NCBI GenBank assembly: GCA_035601835.1
Contig: DATNNM010000011.1
Location: 496,001-560,000, forward strand
DNA: 64,000 bases
Reading direction: 5' to 3'
Origin: Candidatus Tumulicola sp.
Lineage (GTDB): Bacteria > Vulcanimicrobiota > Vulcanimicrobiia > Eremiobacterales > Eremiobacteraceae
The notes under the pieces were generated by a model. That model ran no database searches and was not told the origin of the DNA. It was given only the letters and a program-made list of their open reading frames with translations. Made by a program: the position numbers and the translations under genes. The number at the start of each line of letters is the position of its first letter. Positions within the stretch are counted from its first letter, which is position 1. Below, in pieces: positions 15,004 through 27,344 of this stretch.

Positions 15004-16262
15004 GCACGTTGATCAAACCCACCGGAGCGAGCCTGAGCGAGGCCGAGGTCGCTCGCATCCGCGCCGATTTCCCGATCCTCAAAGAACGTCCGCACGGCAA
15101 GCCTTTGGTTTTCCTCGACAGCGCGGCATCTTCGCAGAAGCCCATTCAAGTCATCGAGGCGATGGACGACTACTACCGGCGCTATCACGCCAACATCCAT
15201 CGCGGCGTCTACCATATCAGCGAATTGGCCACCGAGGCGTACGAAGAGGCGCGCGCCGCCGTAGCGCGGTTCATCAACGCACCGCGCGCGAGCGAATGCA
15301 TCTACGTCCGCAACGCGACCGAGGCCCTTAATCTCGTCGCGTATTCGTGGGGCCGCTCGAACGTCGGACCGAAAGACGCCATCGTGGTGACGGAGATGGA
15401 GCACCACTCCAATCTCGTGCCGTGGCAGGTGCTCGCGCAGCAGACGGGGGCGCAACTGCGTTTCGTGCGGGTCACCGACGACGGACTGCTTGATCTGACC
15501 AACCTCGACGCGCTGCTCGACGGCGCCAAGATCTTCGCGTTCACGGCCGTCAGCAATACGTTGGGCACGATCAACCCGACGAAGCGACTTGCCGCCCGCG
15601 CGCGCGCGGCGGGAGCCGTCAGCGTCGTTGACGCGTGCCAAGCCGTGCCGCGCATGCCGGTCGACGTGCAGGACTGGGGCGCCGACTTCATCGCGTTCTC
15701 GTCGCACAAGATGCTGGGCCCTACCGGCGTGGGCATCCTATGGGGCCAGCAAGCGCTGCTGGATTCGATGCCGCCATTTTTGACCGGCGGCGGCATGATC
15801 GGCATCGTGCGGCTCGAGCGCTCTACCTACGCCGATGTGCCCGCGCGCTTCGAGGCCGGCACGCCAGCCATCGCCGAGGCGGTGGGCTTGGGCGCTGCCG
15901 TGCGCTATCTCGAGGCGATCGGCATGGATCGCGTCCATCGCTACGAACTGGAGCTGGCTTCGTACGCGATGCGGCGCCTGCGCGAGACGTCGCACGTCAC
16001 GATCTACGGGCCCGGGATGGAGCATCGCACCGGCGTCATCTCGATCACGGTCGGCGACATCCACGCGCACGATCTCGCCAGCATTCTCGATAGCGAAGGG
16101 GTCTGCGTGCGCGCAGGGCACCACTGCAACCAGCCGCTGATGGAGAAGCTCGGCGTGCCGGCGACCGCCCGCGCCTCGTTCTACCTTTACAACACGCCGG
16201 GCGAGGTCGATGCGCTGATCGCGGCGATCGAAAAGGCGAAGAAGATCTTCAAGCTAACATAG
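15000..16262 (+). CDS. sufS: Cysteine desulfurase SufS
   Basis: 420-aa class V PLP enzyme that takes sulfur from cysteine as a persulfide for cluster building. Landmarks are FLDSAASSQKP, NATEALNLVA, EMEHHSNLVPW (His near the ring), SSHKMLGPTGVG (Schiff-base Lys) and RAGHHCNQP (persulfide Cys). The GTG start overlaps the Rieske stop. It is group II (SufS-like), consistent with the SufU partner encoded 7 bp downstream. Confidence 0.95.
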   Translation: MSTLIKPTGASLSEAEVARIRADFPILKERPHGKPLVFLDSAASSQKPIQVIEAMDDYYRRYHANIHRGVYHISELATEAYEEARAAVARFINAPRASECIYVRNATEALNLVAYSWGRSNVGPKDAIVVTEMEHHSNLVPWQVLAQQTGAQLRFVRVTDDGLLDLTNLDALLDGAKIFAFTAVSNTLGTINPTKRLAARARAAGAVSVVDACQAVPRMPVDVQDWGADFIAFSSHKMLGPTGVGILWGQQALLDSMPPFLTGGGMIGIVRLERSTYADVPARFEAGTPAIAEAVGLGAAVRYLEAIGMDRVHRYELELASYAMRRLRETSHVTIYGPGMEHRTGVISITVGDIHAHDLASILDSEGVCVRAGHHCNQPLMEKLGVPATARASFYLYNTPGEVDALIAAIEKAKKIFKLT

Positions 16263-16269
16263 GCCTTCT

Positions 16270-16707
16270 ATGACCGATCCAACCTTCACCGGGATGGACG
16301 AGCTCTACCGCGACTTCATCCTCGATCACTATCGCAATCCGCGCAACGCCGGCACGCTGGAGCATCCCGACGCGTCGTTCGAGGACATCAACCCGCTGTG
16401 CGGCGACAAGATCCGCATGGACGTGGCGGTGCGCGACGGCGTGGTCACCGATGTCAAGTTCAGGGGCCGCGGCTGCGCGATCTCGCAGGCCTCCGCGTCG
16501 CTGCTCACCGAGGAGATCAAGGGCAAAACGCTCGCCGACATCGAGAAGATCGGGAAGGACGAAGTGCTGGCCAACGTCGGCATCAACATCTCCGCCGCGC
16601 GCCTGAAGTGCGCGCTGCTGGGCCTCAAGGTGCTCAAACAGGCGCTGGCGCTCAAGTACGAACCATCAGAAGAAGAAAAAGCCTACCCCGACGGCCAACG
16701 CTCCTGA
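16270..16707 (+). CDS. sufU: SufU sulfur-transfer/scaffold protein
   Basis: 145-aa SufU. The three zinc/sulfur-handling Cys and the Asp are all present: NPLCGD (Cys44, Asp46), GRGCAISQAS (Cys69) and RLKCALLG (Cys114). In Firmicutes SufU is a zinc protein that takes the persulfide from SufS. It closes the operon and is followed by a terminator. No sufT/DUF59 gene follows. Confidence 0.93.
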   Translation: MTDPTFTGMDELYRDFILDHYRNPRNAGTLEHPDASFEDINPLCGDKIRMDVAVRDGVVTDVKFRGRGCAISQASASLLTEEIKGKTLADIEKIGKDEVLANVGINISAARLKCALLGLKVLKQALALKYEPSEEEKAYPDGQRS

Positions 16708-16741
16708 AACGCACGGGCCTCTAGCCGCCGTTGCGTTTTTT
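16708..16741 (+). terminator. Terminator of the suf operon
   Basis: A stem AACGCA-CGG / CCG-T-TGCGTT (one bulged T) with a GC-rich loop is followed by TTTTTT. It starts right after the sufU stop. The convergent PAP2 gene ends inside it. Confidence 0.75.
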
Positions 16742-17221
16742 CCAATACAACGCAGCTGCCACGCCCGGCAGCGCGCCGATCGCCCACCCCGCCAACACGT
16801 CTTGCTGCCAATGCAGCAAGCAGAAGATGCGTGCGACGCCGACGGCGAGCGCCGCGAAAATGGCGAGCACGGCCCATGGCTCATTCACGAACGCGAGAAA
16901 CGCCGCGACATAGGCCGTCGCCGCGGAATGATCCGACGGAAAACTGTTGTCGGCCGGGTCGTGCGCTACGAGCGGCGTGACGCCGAGGACGACGAATGGC
17001 CGCAGCTCATGGTAGGACCAGCCTGCAACAAGGTCGAGGGCCAAGCCGACTGCCGCGCCCACCGCGAAGGGCACGAGCAAGCCCCATTGCGAACGGCGGC
17101 GCCACGCCGCCCCGGCGAACGCGACGACGGTGAGCAGGACACCTCCTTGCGCGAGCGCCACCGCCACCACCGCTAGAGCATGATCGCCCCACAGCGAGTG
17201 AAACCACAATGTCGTCGACAT
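16721..17221 (-). CDS. PAP2-family phosphatase (membrane)
   Basis: 166-aa integral membrane protein of the type 2 phosphatidic-acid phosphatase family, with about five or six helices. It shows HELRPF (motif 1, reduced), NSFPSDHSA (motif 2, catalytic His) and ARIFCLLHWQQDVLAG (motif 3: Arg, His nucleophile and Asp). Likely substrates are lipid phosphates such as undecaprenyl pyrophosphate. ATG 17221 with AAGGG eight bases before it is preferred over GTG 17230. The gene is convergent with sufU. Confidence 0.85.
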   Translation of the reverse strand: MSTTLWFHSLWGDHALAVVAVALAQGGVLLTVVAFAGAAWRRRSQWGLLVPFAVGAAVGLALDLVAGWSYHELRPFVVLGVTPLVAHDPADNSFPSDHSAATAYVAAFLAFVNEPWAVLAIFAALAVGVARIFCLLHWQQDVLAGWAIGALPGVAAALYWKKRNGG

Positions 17222-17298
17222 GGCGCGCACCCTTTTTAAGTATTTCGCTTGGGACCTGCCAGGATTTGACGGTGAAGGACGTCGTAAGAAGGGCGGGC

Positions 17299-17700
17299 AT
17301 GCCTGTCCATCCGATTCACCATCTGTCGATCGGCACCGATGCCTTCAAGGTCGCCAAAAAATTCTACGGCGCGTTGCTGCCCGCGCTTGGTTTCGACATC
17401 GTTTTTGAGAAGCCCGACTCGTTCGGCTATCAGCGCGAAGGCTTTGAGATCATCCTGGTCAAGGGCAGTAGCGTCAAAGAAGATCTGTGGGACGGCGAGC
17501 GCCGCGTCGGCTTCGACCACCTCGCGCTCAATGCTGATTCGCGCGCGAAAGTCGACGAGTGCGCGAAGCTCTTGGACGAACTCGGGGGCGACATCGACGA
17601 GCCGCCGGCCGTCGATCCAGAACACGGCGACGACTATTACGCCTTGTGGGCGCGCGATCCGAGCGGCCTGCGCATCGAGGTCGTCTACCAAGGGCCCTAA
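17299..17700 (+). CDS. VOC-family protein (glyoxalase/dioxygenase fold)
   Basis: 133-aa vicinal-oxygen-chelate domain protein. It has two beta-alpha-beta-beta-beta modules: PIHHLSIGTDAFKVAKKFYGALLPALGF with a metal-ligand His, then VGFDHLALNADSRAKVDE with a second His, and a RDPSGLRIEVVYQ end with the ligand Glu. Such proteins include lactoylglutathione lyases and resistance proteins; the substrate is unknown. ATG 17299 follows AAGAAGGG and avoids overlap with the divergent PAP2 gene; longer starts exist. Confidence 0.8.
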   Translation: MPVHPIHHLSIGTDAFKVAKKFYGALLPALGFDIVFEKPDSFGYQREGFEIILVKGSSVKEDLWDGERRVGFDHLALNADSRAKVDECAKLLDELGGDIDEPPAVDPEHGDDYYALWARDPSGLRIEVVYQGP

Positions 17701-17793
17701 GCAACCTAAGAAGAGTAACCACCTAGACATAAATCTAGTCCCGGGCCAAAATCCACAAGGAAACCTGCCCGCAGGTGGCGTCAATAGTTTACT

Positions 17794-19052
17794 ATGTCCA
17801 CTTTCAACCGATTAAGAACCTTGGGCCCGGCCGCTGTGCTGGCCGCGGCGGTTGCGATCTCGACACTCGGCGCCTTCGGCTGCGCGCCGCGGCAGGGCGG
17901 CCCGCCGGGCGGCGGCGCCGGCGGTTTTGCGATGCCGGTGGCTGCCGCTCCGATCAAACGCGGCTCCATCGCCGAGTATTTCCAAGTCACGGGCGAAGTG
18001 ATGCCGCTGCAAGCGGCCTCGCTGTCCTCGGTGGTGTCCGGCGCGGTCGTCTCGGTCGGCGCGCAGATCGGCCAGCGCGTCCACAAAGGCGACCTTCTGG
18101 TGCAGATCGACGCCAGCACGCTGCGGGCGCAACAGGCGCAAGCGGCGGCCAACCTGTCGGAGGTGAGCGCCAACACCCAAGGCGGCTCCACTACGGCGCA
18201 GGCCAATCTCGCATCCGCAAAGGTGGCGGACGATACCGCGCAAGCTAACCTGCGCCGCAACGAAACGCTGTTCCACCAAGGCTACGTCGCAAAAACGACG
18301 CTCGAGCAGGCAGCGGAACAAGCAGCGGCGGCGGACGCCGCGTATCACGCCGCCTTGGTGACGGCGCAAAACGCCAGTCTTCGCAAGGGGAACAGCGCGG
18401 CGACGGCCGCCGTGCAAAACGCGGAGGCCGCGCTGGGCGCCATCAGCGCGCAGATCGCGCAGAGCGAAGTCCGGGCCCCGTTTGACGGCGTGGTGACGGC
18501 GCGCAACGTCGACCCAGGCTCGCTTGCGACGCCCGGCACAGTGTTGATGGAAGTCGTGCAAATGGACCACTGCTATGTCGACGTCGGCATTTCGGGATCC
18601 AACTTAGGGACCGTGCACGTCGGCACGCCGGCGAACGTGACCATCTCGGGGATAGCGAACCGCACCTGGCATGGCACCGTCGCGTACCTCAACCTCGCGG
18701 CAGCTCCGGGATCGTTGATCTATCGCGCGCGGATCCCGCTCGCCAATCCCGATCTTACGTTGCGCTCGGGCATGATCGCCACTGCAGCGTTCAAAAGCGC
18801 CGGCAAGACCGGCGTGCTGCTGGCGCCTCGCGCGGCAGTGTTCCAAACCGACACCGGCTACTCGATGTTCGTGATCGACGGCGGCAAAGCCAAGCCGCTG
18901 CAGGTTGAGGTCGGTCTTCAGAACGACCAGCAGGTCGAAGTCACCGGCCCCGGCCTCAAGCCCGGCGTGCAAGCCATTCTGAACCACTCGGTGCTGCTCC
19001 AGCCGGGCATGCCGGTCCAATCGATGTCGGCAAAGGGCGGCAAAGGGTACTG

Positions 19053-19053
<1 letters not shown>
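17794..19053 (+). CDS. RND efflux adaptor (membrane fusion lipoprotein)
   Basis: 419-aa periplasmic adaptor of the AcrA/MexA type. It has a lipobox (GAFGC) near residue 30, a Gly-rich linker, the split biotinyl-lipoyl half motifs (SGAVVSVGAQIGQRVHKGDLL and VRAPFDGVVTARNV), a long Ala/Gln-rich coiled-coil hairpin between them and a beta-barrel plus membrane-proximal domain. It links the inner-membrane pump to an outer-membrane TolC. No tolC-like gene follows, so the exit duct must be encoded elsewhere. The stop shares one base with the start of the pump gene (TGATG). Confidence 0.92.
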
Positions 19054-22174
<3,121 letters not shown>

Positions 22175-22178
<4 letters not shown>

Positions 22179-24001
22179 AGAACAGAAGCCCTGGCGGCGT
22201 GGCGGGTGCGGCGGCGATTGTCTTCGTGCAGCTGACGCTTGCGCAAGCGAATGGACTGCGGCGTCACTTCCACCAACTCGTCGTCTTCGATGAACTCGAG
22301 CGCGCGCTCGAGGGTCATCAGCTCCGGCGGCGACAGATTGGGCGCGTCGTCAGAACCTGAGGCGCGCATGTTGGTGAGTTTCTTGGCTTTGCACACGTTG
22401 ACCGTGATGTCGTCTTCGGACTTGGTTCGCCCCACGACCATGCCTTCGTAGACCGTCGTCTGAGGCCCGACGAAGAAGGTGCCTCGCGACTGCAGGTTGT
22501 CGAGCGCGTAGGCCGTGACGGTTCCCGTCTCGGCGCTCACCAAAGCACCGACCCCGCGATGCGGGATCTCACCCGCGAGCGGCTGATGGTCGTAGTACGT
22601 GTGATTGACCACTGCGGTCCCGCGCGTGAGGGTCATGAGTTCGCTGCGCAAACCGAACAGGGCGCGCGTCGGCAGCGTATACTCGAGCCGCTGCTGCGAG
22701 GTGAAGCGCAACATATTGAGCAGGTGAGCGCGGCGTTTGCCGAGCGCCTCGATGACCGAGCCCGCGTGTTCTTCCGCTACGTCGACCACCAAATACTCCA
22801 CCGGCTCCATGCGTTTGCCGTCGCGCTCTATGATGACCACCTGCGGCTTGGAGACCGCGAGTTCGTAGCCTTCGCGCCGCATCGTTTCGATGAGCACCGA
22901 CAGATGCAGCTCGCCGCGGCCTGAAACCGCAAACGTGTCGGGCGAGGCCGTCGGAGCCACGCGCAGCGCGACGTTGCTCTCCAACTCGCGCTCGAGCCTG
23001 TCCTTGAGATGGCGGCTGGTCAGATACTTGCCCTCGCGCCCGGCGAACGGGCTCGTATTGACCAGAAAATCCACCGCAACGGTCGGCTCGTCCACCAATA
23101 CGGCGTCCACCGCTTCGGCGTGTTCGGCGTCGGTCAGCGTGTCGGCGATATTCACGCCTTCCGCGCCGGAGAGCGCGATGATGTCACCGGCTCGCGCCTC
23201 TGCGAGCTCGTTGCGTTGCAAGCCGACGAACTCCAAGATCTTGGTCACGCGATGCGGCGTGCGTTCGTCGCCGCGGATGCGCAAGATCGCGTCGCCCGGA
23301 CGCACGATGCCGCGAAACACTCGGCCGATCGCGATGCGCCCCACGTACTCGTTGTGATCGATGTTGGACACGAGCATCTGGAACGGGCCCTCATCGTCGC
23401 CCGGCGGCTCGGGGACGTGCTCGATGATCGCGTCCATCAGCGGGCGCAAAGTGGTGCCCGGCACCGCGAGGTCCGTGCTCGCCGTCCCGGCACGAGCGTT
23501 TGCATAGATCACAGGAAAATCGAGCTGGTGGTCGGCGCAGCCGATGTCGATGAACAAGGCCAACACCTCATCCAGCACTTCCTTCGGCCGGGCATCTTTG
23601 CGGTCGATCTTGTTGATGACGGTTATCACCGGCAGATCTTGTTCGAGGGCTTTGCGCAAGACGAAGCGTGTCCCCGGGAGCGGTCCCTCCGCGGCGTCCA
23701 CGAGCAGCAGTATGCCATTGACCATCTGCAGAACCCGCTCGACTTCGCCGCCGAAATCGGCATGACCCGGGGTATCTACGATGTTGATCTTGATGTCGCC
23801 CCAAAGGATGCCGGTGTTCTTGGCGAGGATCGTGATGCCGCGCTCGCGCTCGATGGGATTGACGTCCATGACGCGCTCGCCGGCCTGCGACGGATCGCGG
23901 AAAATGCCCGCTTGGCGCAGCATGCCGTCGACGAGCGTCGTCTTGCCGTGATCCACATGGGCGACAATCGCGATATTGCGAACGTTGGGACGAGTGTGCA
24001 C
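22175..24001 (-). CDS. typA: Translational GTPase TypA/BipA
   Basis: About 608-aa ribosome-associated GTPase that helps cells grow in cold or stress and assists ribosome assembly. G1 is [10 protein letters not shown]2 lies in [12 protein letters not shown]3 is [15 protein letters not shown]4 is [10 protein letters not shown]. The C-terminal part carries the TypA-specific ENLQSRG-like region ([23 protein letters not shown]) and [16 protein letters not shown] 24001 is used; TTG 24010 is also possible. It is divergent from the LOG-family gene. Confidence 0.95.
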
Positions 24002-24029
24002 GATTCTCAATACGGCCGATAACGGAAAT

Positions 24030-24776
24030 ATGCCTCCGACGAACGATCAGCTTTCAGACGGCGACAATGCCGCGCGCCAAGAATTGAGGCCATATGCGGG
24101 AGACGTCGCCCCCGACCTCGACCCCACGTACGACCCGCAAGAGGATCCGACGGTCCGCACGATCGGCGTCATGGGCGCCGCGGGCGGTTACCTCGATCCC
24201 GAGGTGCGCAAGCGCGCGCACGAGCTGGGCGTCGCGATCGCGCGCGCAGGTTGCGTGCTCATCACGGGAGCGTGTCCGGGATTGCCGTATGACAGCGCGC
24301 GTGGCGCCCTCGCTGAAGGCGGACTTTCGGTCGGCATTTCGCCGGCGCTGTCGCGCAGCGAGCACGTCAAACGTTACGACTCACCGGTCGACGCCTACAA
24401 CGTCATCATCTACGCCGGTAGCGGCTTGATGGGCCGCGAGGTTCACAACATCCACTCGTCCGACATCGTCATCATAGCGGGGGGCCGTTCCGGCACGCTG
24501 GGCGAGTTTTGCATCGCCTTCGATGAAGGCAAGCTGATCGGAGTCCTCAAGAACTCCGGCGGCATCGCGGACGACCTGCCCAGCATCCTGCCGAAGCTCA
24601 CCAAGGAGACCGGCGCGCACTTGATCTATGACGCGGACCCGCACGCACTCGTGGCCCGATGCGTCGAATTCTATCGCGCCGGGCACTTCCGTCGACCCTC
24701 GACGTTCATGGCAGAAAAGCCCGCGGAGGATGGCGAATGGCCCGGATCACCTTCATCGGCGCCGCGGGCGTCGTAA
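24030..24776 (+). CDS. LOG/TIGR00725-family nucleotide-binding Rossmann protein
   Basis: 248-aa protein of the LOG/DprA-like Rossmann superfamily (TIGR00725 group). Seen are VRTIGVMGAAGGYL, ACPGLPYDSARGA, and GGRSGTLGEFCIAFDEGKLIGV, which corresponds to the PGGxGTxxE motif of LOG phosphoribohydrolases with the first Pro changed. LOG enzymes release cytokinin-type bases from nucleotides; the role of this subgroup is not established. ATG 24030 is chosen over the longer frame that would run into typA. It overlaps the next gene by 40 bp. Confidence 0.75.
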   Translation: MPPTNDQLSDGDNAARQELRPYAGDVAPDLDPTYDPQEDPTVRTIGVMGAAGGYLDPEVRKRAHELGVAIARAGCVLITGACPGLPYDSARGALAEGGLSVGISPALSRSEHVKRYDSPVDAYNVIIYAGSGLMGREVHNIHSSDIVIIAGGRSGTLGEFCIAFDEGKLIGVLKNSGGIADDLPSILPKLTKETGAHLIYDADPHALVARCVEFYRAGHFRRPSTFMAEKPAEDGEWPGSPSSAPRAS

Positions 24777-26113
24777 CCGGCAGCAAGCACCTCGTCGAGA
24801 CCGACGCGGGCGCGCGCCTGCTTCTTGATTGCGGGTTGTATCAAGGCATGCGTGACCTGACGGAGCGGAACTGGACGCCGCCGCCGGCGGACCCCAAGAC
24901 GTTGGACGCGGTGATCCTCTCGCACGCTCACCTCGACCATTGCGGCTACCTGCCGGCGCTCGTGCAGCAAGGCTTTCGGGGCTCGATCTACACGACTTCA
25001 GCGACCGCCGAGACGGCGGCTCTGGTCCTGCACGACTCGGCGCATTTGCAGGAAGACGAGGCGGCTCGAGCCCAGCGGCACCCCGAACGGGGCGCGCACG
25101 CAAAACCGCTATACACCGATGACGACGTCAACGCCGTCGTCAAACTTTTCAAGCCCACGGCGTATGACGACCTCCGCGACGACATCGCCGGCTGCCGCTT
25201 CCGCTTGTCGGATGCCGGCCACATCCTCGGCTCGGCCCTCACCGAGTTGTGGTTCGATCGATCGAAGTTGACGTTCACCGGCGACCTCGGGCGCTACAAC
25301 CGGCCGCTCTTGCGCGACCCTTCGCCCATCGCCGAGAGCGAGTATGTGCTGGCCGAGTCGACGTACGGCGACCGCAACCACTCCGCGACCGATCCGCAGG
25401 TGGACTTAGGGAATGTGACCACCGCGGCCATGCAGCGCGGCGGCGTGCTCGTCATCCCGGCCTTCGCCATCGGCCGGACGCAAGAGGTGCTGTACGCCAT
25501 CGGCCAGCTGCAGCGCCAGGGCAGCTTTCCTAACGTGGACGTCTATGTGGATAGCCCGATGGCCATCGAGGCCGACGCGATCATGGAACGCCATCCGGAA
25601 GCGCTTCGCTTCGACCTCAAGCGGCGCTTCGGGCCCGGCGATATGAACATGGGTGCGTCGCGGGTCACCATCTCGCAAACCTCAGATCAATCGAAGGCGC
25701 TCAATGCCCTTAAAACAAACGCGATCATCATCTCGTCCAGCGGCATGGCAAGCGGCGGTCGCATCCTCCATCACTTACGCAATAGGCTGCCGCGACAGGC
25801 CGATACAGTTTGCTTCGTCGGCTTCCAGGGACCGGGCACGCTCGGCAATCAGCTGGCGAACGGCGCCAAGCAAGTCAAGGTCTTTGGGGAAGAGGTGTCT
25901 GTCAATGCGCTCATCACGCGCATAGACGGCTTTTCGGCACACGCCGACCGCAGCGAATTGCTGCGCTGGTTCGGGAATTTCCGCGACAAGCCCAGCGTCT
26001 ATCTGGTGCACGCAGAACCGGCCGCGGCGGCATCGCTCGCGGCGGCGGTGACTCAAACCTACGGCTTTCCCGCACAGGTCGCAAAACAGGGTCAGGTATT
26101 GGAGATTTCTTAA
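24737..26113 (+). CDS. MBL/beta-CASP ribonuclease-like protein (CPSF-type)
   Basis: 458-aa metallo-beta-lactamase plus beta-CASP protein, the fold of RNA-processing nucleases such as CPSF73 and archaeal/bacterial homologs. Zinc motif 2 is LSHAHLDHCGYLP, later ligands lie in SDAGHILGSA and FTGDLGRYN, and the beta-CASP part includes PAFAIGRTQEVLY, SSSGMASGGRILHHL and GFSAHADRSELL. Likely acts on RNA ends. ATG 24737 follows GGAGG. It overlaps the LOG gene, so the two are translated from one message. Confidence 0.88.
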   Translation: MARITFIGAAGVVTGSKHLVETDAGARLLLDCGLYQGMRDLTERNWTPPPADPKTLDAVILSHAHLDHCGYLPALVQQGFRGSIYTTSATAETAALVLHDSAHLQEDEAARAQRHPERGAHAKPLYTDDDVNAVVKLFKPTAYDDLRDDIAGCRFRLSDAGHILGSALTELWFDRSKLTFTGDLGRYNRPLLRDPSPIAESEYVLAESTYGDRNHSATDPQVDLGNVTTAAMQRGGVLVIPAFAIGRTQEVLYAIGQLQRQGSFPNVDVYVDSPMAIEADAIMERHPEALRFDLKRRFGPGDMNMGASRVTISQTSDQSKALNALKTNAIIISSSGMASGGRILHHLRNRLPRQADTVCFVGFQGPGTLGNQLANGAKQVKVFGEEVSVNALITRIDGFSAHADRSELLRWFGNFRDKPSVYLVHAEPAAAASLAAAVTQTYGFPAQVAKQGQVLEIS

Positions 26114-26295
26114 GGCCCCGTCGGCCTTCCGAGCTCGACGAGCTCATCGGACTCATCGTGCGTCTTCGCAAGGCGACTTTCGGAGAACTCACGCAAGTGT
26201 TTCCGATATTCGTATTCGTGTACCGGATCGATGCGAAGCACGTCGTCCGCGCCCAGCTGTTCGACCAGACTTGTCAGAGTGTCCTGATTCAGCAT
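26110..26295 (-). CDS. Small acidic protein of unknown function
   Basis: 61 aa, rich in Glu/Asp/Leu, with no membrane segment. ATG 26295 is preceded by AGGGGG at good spacing, which supports translation; an in-frame upstream start (26337) would overlap the core-metE gene. It ends with a 4-bp overlap with the convergent nuclease gene. It follows core-metE in the leftward metE-meaB direction and may be the last gene of that operon. I do not recognise it. Confidence 0.5.
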   Translation of the reverse strand: MLNQDTLTSLVEQLGADDVLRIDPVHEYEYRKHLREFSESRLAKTHDESDELVELGRPTGP

Positions 26296-26333
26296 GCGTG
26301 TGCCCCCTTTACTATTGATATTCCCAGGCACGC

Positions 26334-27344
26334 TCAAGCTGAAACGAGTTTGGCCCCCGCACCCAACGCGCGCAACTTGGCGTACGCGACCTCACGACTC
26401 ATCGGCGCCATGCCGCAGTTCGTCGATGCGGCGAGGCGCTCGATCGGCACGTGCTCCAGCGCCATCCGAAGGGTACGGCAAACTTCTTCGGGCGTTTCGA
26501 CGCGCTCGTCGGCCACGTCGATGACTCCTACGGCGAGCTGTTTGTCGCCCGCCAGAGCGAGCACTTTCGGCGACACGCGGCTACCAGCCAATTCGATGGA
26601 GATCTGGCCGATGCGGCTGCGTGCGAGCAGCGGCAACACGATCGCGTATTGGTCCCACGTTTGGCCCAGACCGCGTTTCCATTCCAAGTTCGCCGGAATG
26701 CCGTAACCGTAGCACACATGCACGGCGGTGGCGCAGGGTGCACCGCGAATCGCGGCATCGAGCGCCTCGACGCCCCATTCCGCGAGATCCTCGAAGTAAA
26801 CGTTGAACGCCGGCTCGTCGAGTTGGACCACATCGACGCCGGCCGCCGCGAGATCGCCGATCTCCTCGCGCAAAAGCTCCGCGAACGCCAGTGCCAGCGC
26901 TTTCCGGCTGCCGTAGTATTCATCGTGGAGCGTGTCGACGATGGTCATGGGACCGGGCATCGTCACTTTGAGTTTGCGCGTGGTCAGCGAACGCGCAAAA
27001 CGCGCTTCATCTCCGTGCGCCGACCCGCGCCTTCGCACCGGGCCCGTCACCGTTGGGAGATCCGCTTGATACCGGTCGGCCCGAATGCCCTTGCGCACTA
27101 TTTTCGAAAAGTCGACGCCGTCGATGCGCTCCAGAAAGCCGTGGACGAAATGACGCCGGAACTGCTCGCCGTCGGTCACGAGGTCGATGCCGGCACGCTC
27201 CTGCTCGAAGATGGCGATGCGCACCGCGTCCTCTTTGGCACGCTCTAATTCGGGCCCATCCAGCCGCCATTGCGGCCACAACCGTTCCGTCTCGGCCAGC
27301 CAGTGCGGCTTCGGGAGACTGCCGGCGATCGTGGTGCTTATCAA
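26334..27344 (-). CDS. Core-MetE-type cobalamin-independent methionine synthase family protein
   Basis: 336-aa protein matching only the C-terminal catalytic barrel of MetE. Canonical MetE has about 750 residues, so the N-terminal half is absent. Zinc ligands are AVHVCYG (His209, Cys211), the Glu in SIELAGSR and the Cys in STNCGMAPM. TMPGPMT and VVQLDEPAFN match the barrel core. Short 'core-MetE' forms in archaea and bacteria can take methyl from corrinoid proteins instead of folate. Its start overlaps the end of meaB by 4 bp, an interesting link to B12 chemistry. Confidence 0.85.
   Translation of the reverse strand: MISTTIAGSLPKPHWLAETERLWPQWRLDGPELERAKEDAVRIAIFEQERAGIDLVTDGEQFRRHFVHGFLERIDGVDFSKIVRKGIRADRYQADLPTVTGPVRRRGSAHGDEARFARSLTTRKLKVTMPGPMTIVDTLHDEYYGSRKALALAFAELLREEIGDLAAAGVDVVQLDEPAFNVYFEDLAEWGVEALDAAIRGAPCATAVHVCYGYGIPANLEWKRGLGQTWDQYAIVLPLLARSRIGQISIELAGSRVSPKVLALAGDKQLAVGVIDVADERVETPEEVCRTLRMALEHVPIERLAASTNCGMAPMSREVAYAKLRALGAGAKLVSA

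Noticed and set aside
23009-24022. 337-aa rightward open frame across typA
   Set aside because: Composition is that of a shadow frame, opposite to the clear TypA GTPase.
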